NCBI RefSeq assembly: GCF_001854865.1
Contig: NZ_MDDW01000001.1
Coordinates: 94,652-102,595 of the forward strand
Direction: 5' to 3'
From: Rhizobium sp. LCM 4573
Lineage (GTDB): Bacteria > Pseudomonadota > Alphaproteobacteria > Rhizobiales > Rhizobiaceae
DNA: 7,944 nt
Positions 1-5,395 of the stretch are shown piece after piece (positions within the stretch are counted from its first letter, which is position 1; each line of letters opens with the position of its first letter). The position numbers and the translations under genes are program-made. Below the pieces are notes generated by a model. That model did no database searches and was not told where the DNA came from. It saw only the letters and a list, made by a program, of their open reading frames with translations.

Positions 1-1
1 C

Positions 2-508
2 CCGAGCTTCGAGGAGATCGGCTACGTCGCTCTCCTGCCCATCGTCACCGCTTTTTGCGTGGCCATCTTCGCCTTGATGACCAGAGCGCTTGCCCATCGG
101 GAGGACCCGTGGTCCATGCAGTTCCAGATGGCGCTCTGGGGCCTGCCGATCTGCGGATTATTGCTGGCGCTCGGCCACACAACCGGAACCGAGGTGCTGA
201 AGCCCTCCCTACCAGACTTGCTGACCTGGGGCTTTCTTGCCGGCGTCGGCCTCACGGCCGCGATTTCCGGCATCTTGGCGGTCTATGCATATCGGGCCGC
301 ACCTGCCTCCGTGCTCGCGCCGCTGCAATATCTGGAGATCGTCTCGGCCACCCTGTTCGGCTGGCTGGTTTTCGGCGACTTCCCCGATGCCGTGAAGTGG
401 CTCGGCATCGCAATTATCATCGGCTCCGGCCTCTACATCATCTGGCGGGAGCGGCGCGTTGCATCCAAGCCGGTGACCCGTTCCAGCGAAACATCCGTGA
501 ACCCATAA
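2..508 (+). CDS. EamA/DMT-family permease, C-terminal half (5' truncated by window edge)
   Basis: Inner-membrane transporter of the drug/metabolite transporter superfamily. Only the last 168 residues are visible, because the open frame runs off the left edge. They hold about five hydrophobic segments, at roughly visible residues 5-27, 38-57, 73-96, 98-120 and 128-147. This matches the second EamA repeat of a ten-helix protein. The segment with APLQYLEIVSATLFGWLVFG, followed by a D/P-containing loop and a helix ending in SGLYIIWRE, is the typical EamA C-terminus. A hydrophilic tail of about 20 residues ends at TAA. The next gene starts 7 bases later, so the two are very probably co-transcribed. 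That suggests the permease moves the substrate or product of the downstream CoA-transferase/ThDP enzyme pair, but this is inference. EamA proteins export or import many solutes and the sequence does not show which. Confidence 0.88.
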   Translation, partial: PSFEEIGYVALLPIVTAFCVAIFALMTRALAHREDPWSMQFQMALWGLPICGLLLALGHTTGTEVLKPSLPDLLTWGFLAGVGLTAAISGILAVYAYRAAPASVLAPLQYLEIVSATLFGWLVFGDFPDAVKWLGIAIIIGSGLYIIWRERRVASKPVTRSSETSVNP

Positions 509-515
509 AGCCGAC

Positions 516-1721
516 ATGATCGATACACATCAGAAGAAACCGCCCCTTTCCGGAATTCGCGTCATCGAGCTTGCCCGCGTGCTGGCCGGCCCCTGGGCGG
601 GGCAGATTCTGGCCGATATGGGCGCCGATGTCATCAAGGTGGAACATCCCGAGGGCGGCGACGATACCCGCACATGGGGGCCACCCTTCGTGGAAGGCAA
701 GGATGGCGAGAACCTTTCCGCCGCCTACTATCACGCCACCAACCGAGGCAAGCGCTCCATCGCAGTCGATCTCAAAACGGACGAAGGCCAGGAGACGGTC
801 CGCCGCCTTGTGGCCAGCGCCGACGTGCTGATCGAGAACTTCAAGTTGGGTGGGCTCGTCAAATACGGACTCGATTACGAAAGCCTCCGGAAGATCAATC
901 CGAAACTCGTCTATTGCTCGATCACCGGCTTCGGCCAGAACGGCCCCTATGCCAATCTCGCGGGCTACGACTATATCGTGCAGGGCATGTCGGGCTTCAT
1001 GTCGATCACCGGCGAGCCGGAGGGCCAGCCGATGAAGGCGGGCGTCGCGATCGCCGACATCTTTACCGGCATCTATGCCGTCACCGCCATCCAGGGCGCA
1101 TTGATCCATGCGATGAGAACAGGGGAAGGCCAGATGGTCGATATGGCGCTCCTCGATGTCCAGGCCGCGGTGCTCGCCAACCAGAACATGAACTATCTGG
1201 TCTCCGGAAAGCCTCCGACGCGGCTTGGAAATGCCCATCCCAACATCTCGCCCTATGAAGTGGTCCCCGCGGAAGACGGGCACCTGATCCTCGCGGTGGG
1301 CAACGACGGCCAGTTCCGCCGCCTCTGCCGCACCCTCGGCATGGAGGCGATGGCGGATGACGAACGCTTCGCCACCAACAAGGCCCGTGTCGCCAATCGC
1401 GAGGAAGTCCGCCGGCGGGTGACCGCCGAAACTGCGAAGTGGAAGAAGGCCGCCCTTCTTGCCGCCTGCGGGGAGAATGCCGTGCCGGCCGGGCCAATCA
1501 ACTCTATCGAGGAAATGTTCGAAGACCCGCAGGTGAAGGCACGCGGATTGCGCGTCGATCTGGAAGCCGCGGATGGCACGGTTATTCCAGGCGTCCGCAG
1601 CCCGATCGTTCTGTCGGAAACGCCGTTGCACTATAGCCGCCCGAGCCCCAAGCTCGGGGAACACACGGCCGAGGTGCTGGCCGAACTCGCCCAACTGGAA
1701 AACAAGGGGAAACAGGCATGA
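516..1721 (+). CDS. CaiB/BaiF family III CoA-transferase
   Basis: A 401-residue cytoplasmic enzyme of the family III CoA-transferases, which pass CoA between carboxylic acids through a covalent aspartyl-CoA thioester. The length is typical. Near the N-terminus it has the family hallmark (IRVIELARVLAGPWAGQILA, about residues 14-33), then GADVIKVEHPEGGD (36-49) and NRGKRSIAVDL (76-86). The expected nucleophile is Asp181 in GVAIADIFTG. The small C-terminal domain has the usual VPAGPINSIEEMFEDPQV segment. The start follows the permease stop by 7 bases with no convincing Shine-Dalgarno, so translational coupling is likely. Its stop overlaps the next start as ATGA. Family members include formyl-CoA, carnitine, succinyl-CoA:malate and alpha-methylacyl-CoA enzymes, and the sequence alone does not choose between them. 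Pairing with a ThDP enzyme recalls frc/oxc, but a true oxalate role is not shown. Confidence 0.93.
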   Translation: MIDTHQKKPPLSGIRVIELARVLAGPWAGQILADMGADVIKVEHPEGGDDTRTWGPPFVEGKDGENLSAAYYHATNRGKRSIAVDLKTDEGQETVRRLVASADVLIENFKLGGLVKYGLDYESLRKINPKLVYCSITGFGQNGPYANLAGYDYIVQGMSGFMSITGEPEGQPMKAGVAIADIFTGIYAVTAIQGALIHAMRTGEGQMVDMALLDVQAAVLANQNMNYLVSGKPPTRLGNAHPNISPYEVVPAEDGHLILAVGNDGQFRRLCRTLGMEAMADDERFATNKARVANREEVRRRVTAETAKWKKAALLAACGENAVPAGPINSIEEMFEDPQVKARGLRVDLEAADGTVIPGVRSPIVLSETPLHYSRPSPKLGEHTAEVLAELAQLENKGKQA

Positions 1722-3367
1722 AGACCGGAGGCCAACTCATCGTCGAAACGCTGAAGGCGAACGGGGTCAAGCGCGTCTCCTGCGTGCCGGGAGAAAGCTA
1801 TCTGGCCGTGCTCGACGCGCTTTACGACAGCGGCATCGACGTGCTGGTCTGCCGCCAGGAAGGCGGCGCGGCGATGATGGCCGATAGCTGGGGCCGCCTC
1901 ACTGGCGAGCCGGGCATCTGCATGGTAACCCGTGGCCCCGGCGCCACCAATGCTTCCGCCGGCCTGCATGTCGCAAGGCAGGATTCCATCCCGATGATCC
2001 TCTTCATCGGCCAGGTCGGCCGCGACATGAAGGAGCGCGAGGCCTTCCAAGAGGTCGAGTACCGCCGCGCCTTCACCGAGTTCGCAAAATGGGTGGGCGA
2101 GATCGACGACGCCCGCCGCATCCCGGAATTCGTCACCCGCGCCTTTGCCGTGGCGACTTCGGGCCGTCCAGGTCCGGTCGTTCTGACGCTTCCCGAAGAC
2201 ATGCTGACGGATGAGGTCGAAGCCCCCGAGGCACGGTCCTATGCTCCCGTTGAGAGCCATCCCGGCAAGAGCCAGATCGCGGCTTTCGAGGCGATGCTGA
2301 AAGAAGCACAGCGCCCGATGTTCATCCTCGGCGGCACGCGCTGGAACGAGCGGGCGGTCGCTGATTTCCAGGCTTTCGCCAGCCGCTTCAAGGTTCCGGT
2401 CGGCTGCTCCTTCCGCCGCCAGATGCTGTTCGACCACCTGCATCCCTCCTATGCGGGTGACGTCGGCATCGGCATCAATCCGGCACTGGCCAAGGAGATC
2501 AAGGAGAGCGATCTGCTCGTCCTCATCGGCAGCCGCATGTCGGAAATGCCCTCCTCCAGCTATTCGCTGATCGATATCCCCTATCCGAAGCAGAAGCTCA
2601 TCCACGTCTTCCCCGACCCGGAAGAACTCGGCCGCCTCTACCGCCCGGACCTCGCGATCTGCGCCGCTCCCGCCGAATTCGTTGAGGCGATCAAGGACCT
2701 GGAACCGCCGGCCCTCCCCCTCTGGGCCGAACGCAAGTCCGCCATGCACGACGCCTATCTCAAGTGGTCGACGCCCCCCGAGACCGGTCCCGGCGCCGTG
2801 CATATGGGGCCGATCATGCGATGGATCGAAGAGAACGTGCCGGACGACGCGATCTTCACCAATGGCGCCGGCAACTATGCCACCTGGCTGCACCGCTTCC
2901 ACCGCTTTCGGAAATACAACACCCAGTCGGCGCCCACATCCGGCTCGATGGGCTACGGCCTGCCGGCGGCGGTCGCCGCCAAGCAGCTTTTCCCCGAGCG
3001 AGAAGTCGTCTGCTTTGCCGGCGACGGCTGCTTCATGATGCACGGCCAGGAATTCATCACCGCCGTTCGCTATGGCCTGCCGATCATCACAGTGCTCGTT
3101 AACAACGGCATCTACGGCACGATCCGCATGCATCAGGAGCGGGAATATCCAGGCCGTGTCAGCGCGACCGACCTCGTCAATCCGGATTTCGTTGCCTATG
3201 CGCAGGCTTTCGGCGGCCATGGCGAACTGGTGGAAAAGACGGAGGATTTCGGTCCGGCCTATCTCAGGGCTCGCGCCAGCGGAAAGCCGGCGATCATCGA
3301 GGTCAGGCTTGACCCGGAAGCCATTACGCCGGCACGCACTCTGACGCAGATCAGGGAAAGGAGCTGA
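1718..3367 (+). CDS. Acetolactate-synthase-like thiamine-diphosphate-dependent enzyme
   Basis: A 549-residue ThDP-dependent enzyme of the acetolactate synthase/benzoylformate decarboxylase/oxalyl-CoA decarboxylase superfamily. The PYR domain spans about residues 1-170, with the probable cofactor-activating Glu48 in CRQEGGAAMMADSWGRLTG and the TRGPGATNA loop at 71-79. The central domain is about 185-330. The PP domain is about 360-535 and carries the ThDP/Mg motif GDG (435-437) ... NNG (462-464). ATG overlaps the upstream stop, and a purine-rich aagggga lies 7 bases before it. It is probably not the branched-chain biosynthetic IlvB. No small regulatory subunit follows, the gene sits in a permease/CoA-transferase operon, and the usual IlvB RHEQGA is RQEGGA here. 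The likely job is C-C bond cleavage or decarboxylation of a 2-oxo or 2-hydroxy acid, or of its CoA ester made by the neighbouring CoA-transferase. Substrate unknown. Confidence 0.9.
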   Translation: MKTGGQLIVETLKANGVKRVSCVPGESYLAVLDALYDSGIDVLVCRQEGGAAMMADSWGRLTGEPGICMVTRGPGATNASAGLHVARQDSIPMILFIGQVGRDMKEREAFQEVEYRRAFTEFAKWVGEIDDARRIPEFVTRAFAVATSGRPGPVVLTLPEDMLTDEVEAPEARSYAPVESHPGKSQIAAFEAMLKEAQRPMFILGGTRWNERAVADFQAFASRFKVPVGCSFRRQMLFDHLHPSYAGDVGIGINPALAKEIKESDLLVLIGSRMSEMPSSSYSLIDIPYPKQKLIHVFPDPEELGRLYRPDLAICAAPAEFVEAIKDLEPPALPLWAERKSAMHDAYLKWSTPPETGPGAVHMGPIMRWIEENVPDDAIFTNGAGNYATWLHRFHRFRKYNTQSAPTSGSMGYGLPAAVAAKQLFPEREVVCFAGDGCFMMHGQEFITAVRYGLPIITVLVNNGIYGTIRMHQEREYPGRVSATDLVNPDFVAYAQAFGGHGELVEKTEDFGPAYLRARASGKPAIIEVRLDPEAITPARTLTQIRERS

Positions 3368-3390
3368 GCGGCAGGCCCTCTGCCCCTCCG

Positions 3391-3463
3391 TCATGCTCGG
3401 CCTTGTGCTGAGCATCCGTCCACGTCAAACGTGATTATATCCTCGGGACAAGCCCGAGGATGA
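3391..3463. repeat. RIME-like intergenic palindromic repeat (three consecutive hairpins)
   Basis: Between the convergent ThDP-enzyme and RidA-family genes lie three inverted repeats in a row. The first (3393-3415) pairs atgctcggc with gtgctgagcat, with one G-T wobble and a 5-base loop. The second is a small cacgt/acgtg hairpin (3421-3433). The third (3439-3461) has perfect 9-bp arms, atcctcggg and cccgaggat, around a 5-base loop. The core CTCGGxxxTxxxxxGAG pattern and the paired-palindrome layout resemble the RIME intergenic mosaic elements known from rhizobia. The RIME assignment is from memory of the family and was not aligned. It ends before the separate terminator at 3486-3513. Confidence 0.55.
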
Positions 3464-3485
3464 CGCCACCAAACAACGATACAAC

Positions 3486-3513
3486 AAAAAAGCCGGCCCA
3501 AAGGCCGGCTTTT
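3486..3513. terminator. Bidirectional Rho-independent terminator
   Basis: A perfect 11-bp inverted repeat: aaaagccggcc (3488-3498) and ggccggctttt (3503-3513), with loop caaa. A T-run follows on the plus strand and an A-run at 3486-3491 gives a U-tract on the minus strand. It can therefore end both the ThDP-enzyme operon (plus) and the RidA-family gene (minus), which converge here. Confidence 0.88.
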
Positions 3514-3530
3514 CGATTTCGCCCTGCGGG

Positions 3531-3872
3531 TCAGACCGCCGCGGTGACGATGAATTCGACCTTGTATTTCGGCGCAGCGAGCTTGGCTTCGCTGGTGGCG
3601 CGGGCCGGTGGGTTGGCCGGGTCGATCCACGCTTCCCAAACGGCGTTCATCTCGCCGAAATAGGCCATATCCGAGATGTAGATGATAGTCTGCAGGATCT
3701 TGGACTTGTCGGAGCCGACGGCGGCAAGCAGGCGCTCCACTTCGGCCAGTGCCGACTTGCACTGATCGGTGACGCTTTCGCCTTCGCCGACCTGTCCAGC
3801 CAGATAGACGGTGTTGCCGTGGACGACGGCACCGCTCATGCGGGCGCCCGGCTCGATGCGCTTGATGCTCAT
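3531..3872 (-). CDS. RidA/YjgF/UK114-family protein
   Basis: A 113-residue cytoplasmic protein of the Rid superfamily, whose best-known members hydrolyse reactive 2-aminoacrylate and other enamine/imine intermediates. Visible signatures are AVVHGNTVYLAGQVG (residues 15-29), the central DKSKILQTIIYISDM (55-69) and the C-terminal PPARATSEAKLA. Arg91 and, 15 residues later, Glu106 match the spacing of the conserved active-site Arg and Glu in enamine-hydrolysing members. The frame extends upstream to 3929, but the ATG at 3872 is chosen because AGGAG lies 7 bases before it and homologues start with MSIKRIEPG-like sequence. It is slightly shorter than classical RidA (about 125-130) and may belong to a Rid subgroup of unproven function. 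It lies 66 bases downstream of the TIGR01244 gene on the same strand and ends at the bidirectional terminator. Confidence 0.92.
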   Translation of the reverse strand: MSIKRIEPGARMSGAVVHGNTVYLAGQVGEGESVTDQCKSALAEVERLLAAVGSDKSKILQTIIYISDMAYFGEMNAVWEAWIDPANPPARATSEAKLAAPKYKVEFIVTAAV

Positions 3873-3938
3873 GGATATGCTCCTGAATTTATGAGCTGCG
3901 GGAAAGCCCCGCGCCAAGGCACGAGGCATGAGAAGATA

Positions 3939-4277
3939 TCAGCCGCGGATGTGTTGGCTCTTTTCGTAGATGGCCGTGGAGCGCGCGCCGGAGCGGCAGA
4001 AGCCCAACATTGGACGCGGGAATTCGTCGAGCGCATCGACCATTGCGTTGACGCTCTCTGCTTCCACGCCCATGCGGCCGACCGGGATGTGCCGGATATC
4101 GAGACCGAGTTCCTTCGCGCGCGCCTCGATCTCGGCATAGTGCGGCTGGCCGGGCTCCTCGTCGTCCGGACGATGGCAGACGATCGATTGGAATCCCATC
4201 GCCTTGATCTGATCCAGGTCCTCGACCGTGATCTGCCCGGTAACGGAATACTCGTCGTTGATCTGGCGGATGTCCAT
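3939..4277 (-). CDS. TIGR01244-family (DUF442) sulfur transferase / phosphatase-fold protein
   Basis: A 112-residue protein of the family named beta-lactamase hydrolase-like (BLH) or TIGR01244 sulfur transferase, which has a cysteine-phosphatase-like fold. The start of the fold is visible as YSVTGQITVEDLDQIKAMGF (10-29), followed by SIVCHRPDDEEPGQP (31-45). The active-site loop is CRSGARS with Cys94 and Arg99. This six-residue C-x4-R loop fits the rhodanese pattern CRxGx(R/T) better than the C-x5-R of tyrosine phosphatases, which favours persulfide/sulfur chemistry. In BLH proteins this domain is fused to an ETHE1-like metallo-beta-lactamase sulfur dioxygenase. Here it stands alone and no dioxygenase gene is in the window. 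The ATG at 4277 has GGAGGG 7 bases upstream, which decides it over the ATG at 4340. Probable role: sulfide or persulfide handling, by inference. Confidence 0.9.
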   Translation of the reverse strand: MDIRQINDEYSVTGQITVEDLDQIKAMGFQSIVCHRPDDEEPGQPHYAEIEARAKELGLDIRHIPVGRMGVEAESVNAMVDALDEFPRPMLGFCRSGARSTAIYEKSQHIRG

Positions 4278-4320
4278 GGCAATGCCCTCCGGCTTTTCGA
4301 TGAGGTCCAACCCATTACGA

Positions 4321-4339
4321 TGACGCCGCCGGGGCGTCA
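4321..4339 (-). terminator. Possible weak hairpin between DUF4432 and TIGR01244 genes
   Basis: A perfect 7-bp inverted repeat, tgacgcc/ggcgtca, around a 5-base loop lies 21 bases past the DUF4432 stop and 43 bases before the TIGR01244 start. No U-tract follows on the minus strand. It may attenuate rather than end transcription, or it may be chance in GC-rich DNA. Confidence 0.3.
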
Positions 4340-4359
4340 ATCGCGCTCTTGGACAAGCG

Positions 4360-5199
4360 TCAGACGAAGCAGAAACGCAGAGCGTAATCGATGCTGCGGC
4401 CCGGCTTGAGCTGATGGAGTTCCCCCTTTTCGGCGAGCTCGTATCGGCTCACCCAGCGATGCGAGACCGGCTCGATCCCGAGCACATGCGCCGGCGCCTG
4501 CTGATTGCGCCAGATCTGCAGATGCGGCAGCGTGTCGGTGCGGAACTTGACCTTTAGGGTCAATCCGCCGATAGCCGCGATCGGACCGAGCGCGACTTGC
4601 GCCCACTGTTCGCCGGCCTCCTTTGCCGGCACGCAGAAGACGCCGCCGGGGTCCTCGCCGAAGTTCCAGGGAAAACCTCCGCCTCCCAGCATCCTACCTG
4701 TCAGTTTCACATGGTCGTCGAACAGCCAGGCGCCGATGTTCATATGGTACATGTGAACCGGCGCGAATGCCTTTGTGCCCGTATTCGTCAGCTTGTCGGC
4801 AAGGGAGACCTCGCCCGTCGCCCCGTCGATTCGCCAGTGACGCTCGAGGAGCGCCGTCCCGCCGTTCGCCATCGTGACCGGCACCCGCGCCCGGCATTCC
4901 GCGCCCTCTTCCTGTGCGTCCCAGAACACGATTTCGGCCGGATGCGAGGAGAACGATCCATGCAGCGGATATTTCTTTCCGTCCGCGTGTTTCTCGATCG
5001 GCTCGGGGTGGCGGATATGGTCAGGCCCGCAGGTGAAGAGGAATCCTTCAAGCGAATGATCGATTCGCGGATCGCCGTCGTCGGGGATGGCCCGGCCGGG
5101 TGCAAGATCGACCCCGCCTATCCAGCATGAACCGATATCGAGAACCGACCCCGGGTCCAACATCAGCTTCGGTCCGGCCGCCGCGGAAAACGCCTTCAT
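4360..5199 (-). CDS. DUF4432 family, aldose-1-epimerase-like protein
   Basis: A 279-residue predicted cytoplasmic protein of the DUF4432 branch of the galactose-mutarotase-like beta-sandwich superfamily. Visible motifs are DIGSCWIGGVDLAP (21-34), PLHGSFSSHPAEI (78-90), PVHMYHMNIGAWLFDD (147-162), LQIWRNQQAPAHVLGIEP (227-244) and a C-terminal LHQLKPGRSIDYALRF. By analogy with aldose epimerases, His80, His152 and Glu243 fall where the catalytic histidines and general base are expected. That mapping is inference. The substrate is unknown; some relatives sit in carbohydrate operons, but no sugar transporter or kinase is visible here. The ATG at 5199 is preferred because GGAG lies 5 bases upstream. 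An ATG at 5226 would add nine residues but lacks such a site. First gene of the minus-strand trio, divergent from the L,D-transpeptidase. Confidence 0.88.
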   Translation of the reverse strand: MKAFSAAAGPKLMLDPGSVLDIGSCWIGGVDLAPGRAIPDDGDPRIDHSLEGFLFTCGPDHIRHPEPIEKHADGKKYPLHGSFSSHPAEIVFWDAQEEGAECRARVPVTMANGGTALLERHWRIDGATGEVSLADKLTNTGTKAFAPVHMYHMNIGAWLFDDHVKLTGRMLGGGGFPWNFGEDPGGVFCVPAKEAGEQWAQVALGPIAAIGGLTLKVKFRTDTLPHLQIWRNQQAPAHVLGIEPVSHRWVSRYELAEKGELHQLKPGRSIDYALRFCFV

Positions 5200-5218
5200 G
5201 TTCGCTCCAATTTGGTCG

Positions 5219-5240
5219 TTACGCATAGGTGTTTACGCAT
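5219..5240. repeat. Direct repeat TTACGCAT x2 (possible operator)
   Basis: TTACGCAT occurs at 5219-5226 and again at 5233-5240, 14 bases start to start. It lies in the leader of the DUF4432 gene, just upstream of its chosen start. Two identical octamers so close together in a 196-base divergent intergenic region could be a regulator site, or chance. Confidence 0.35.
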
Positions 5241-5271
5241 TAGATGGAGGATTTTAAGGATCTATTCACGG

Positions 5272-5300
5272 CGAATTCATTTTTTCCACACTACTGTCAA
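5272..5300 (-). promoter_or_regulatory. Candidate promoter for the DUF4432 gene
   Basis: On the minus strand a consensus -35 hexamer TTGACA (5300-5295) is followed after 17 bases by a poor -10 (AATTCG, 5277-5272). It would give a leader of roughly 65 bases containing the TTACGCAT repeat. The -35 is convincing and the -10 is not. Confidence 0.35.
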
Positions 5301-5307
5301 AATTACT

Positions 5308-5336
5308 TTGTCTGTGGCTGGAACTGCACGGATACG
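5308..5336 (+). promoter_or_regulatory. Candidate promoter for the L,D-transpeptidase gene
   Basis: TTGTCT (5308-5313), a 17-base spacer, then GATACG (5331-5336, three of six matches to TATAAT). It would start transcription about 50 bases before the GTG start. Rhizobial housekeeping promoters keep the TTG of the -35 and tolerate weak -10s, so this is plausible but unproven. Confidence 0.28.
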
Positions 5337-5395
5337 GAACCAATCCTATCCTTCAGGTTTTGTGGCTGAAAGCATTTTAAGGAACCGGTGTCATC

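Noticed and set aside
438..1694. 418-residue open frame on the minus strand opposite the CoA-transferase
   Set aside because: Same cause: antisense of a gene with strong GC third-position bias. No family motif, and it overlaps the permease 3' end.
516..3367. Naming the CoA-transferase/ThDP pair frc and oxc (oxalate degradation)
   Set aside because: The order and chemistry are suggestive, but the ThDP protein looks more ALS-like than Oxc-like and no oxalate-specific residue can be verified by eye.
1631..3415. 594-residue open frame on the minus strand opposite the ThDP enzyme
   Set aside because: It is the mirror frame of a well-supported gene, has no recognisable domain, is rich in His/Arg/Asp/Ala as expected from high-GC antisense frames, and overlaps the CoA-transferase end.
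3873..3929. Longer RidA-family start at 3929 (132 residues)
   Set aside because: The extra 19 residues do not resemble the family, and the internal ATG at 3872 has AGGAG at ideal spacing.
4278..4340. Longer start at 4340 for the TIGR01244 protein
   Set aside because: The GGAGGG lies just before the ATG at 4277, and the extra residues are basic, GC-driven sequence that overlaps the small hairpin at 4321-4339.
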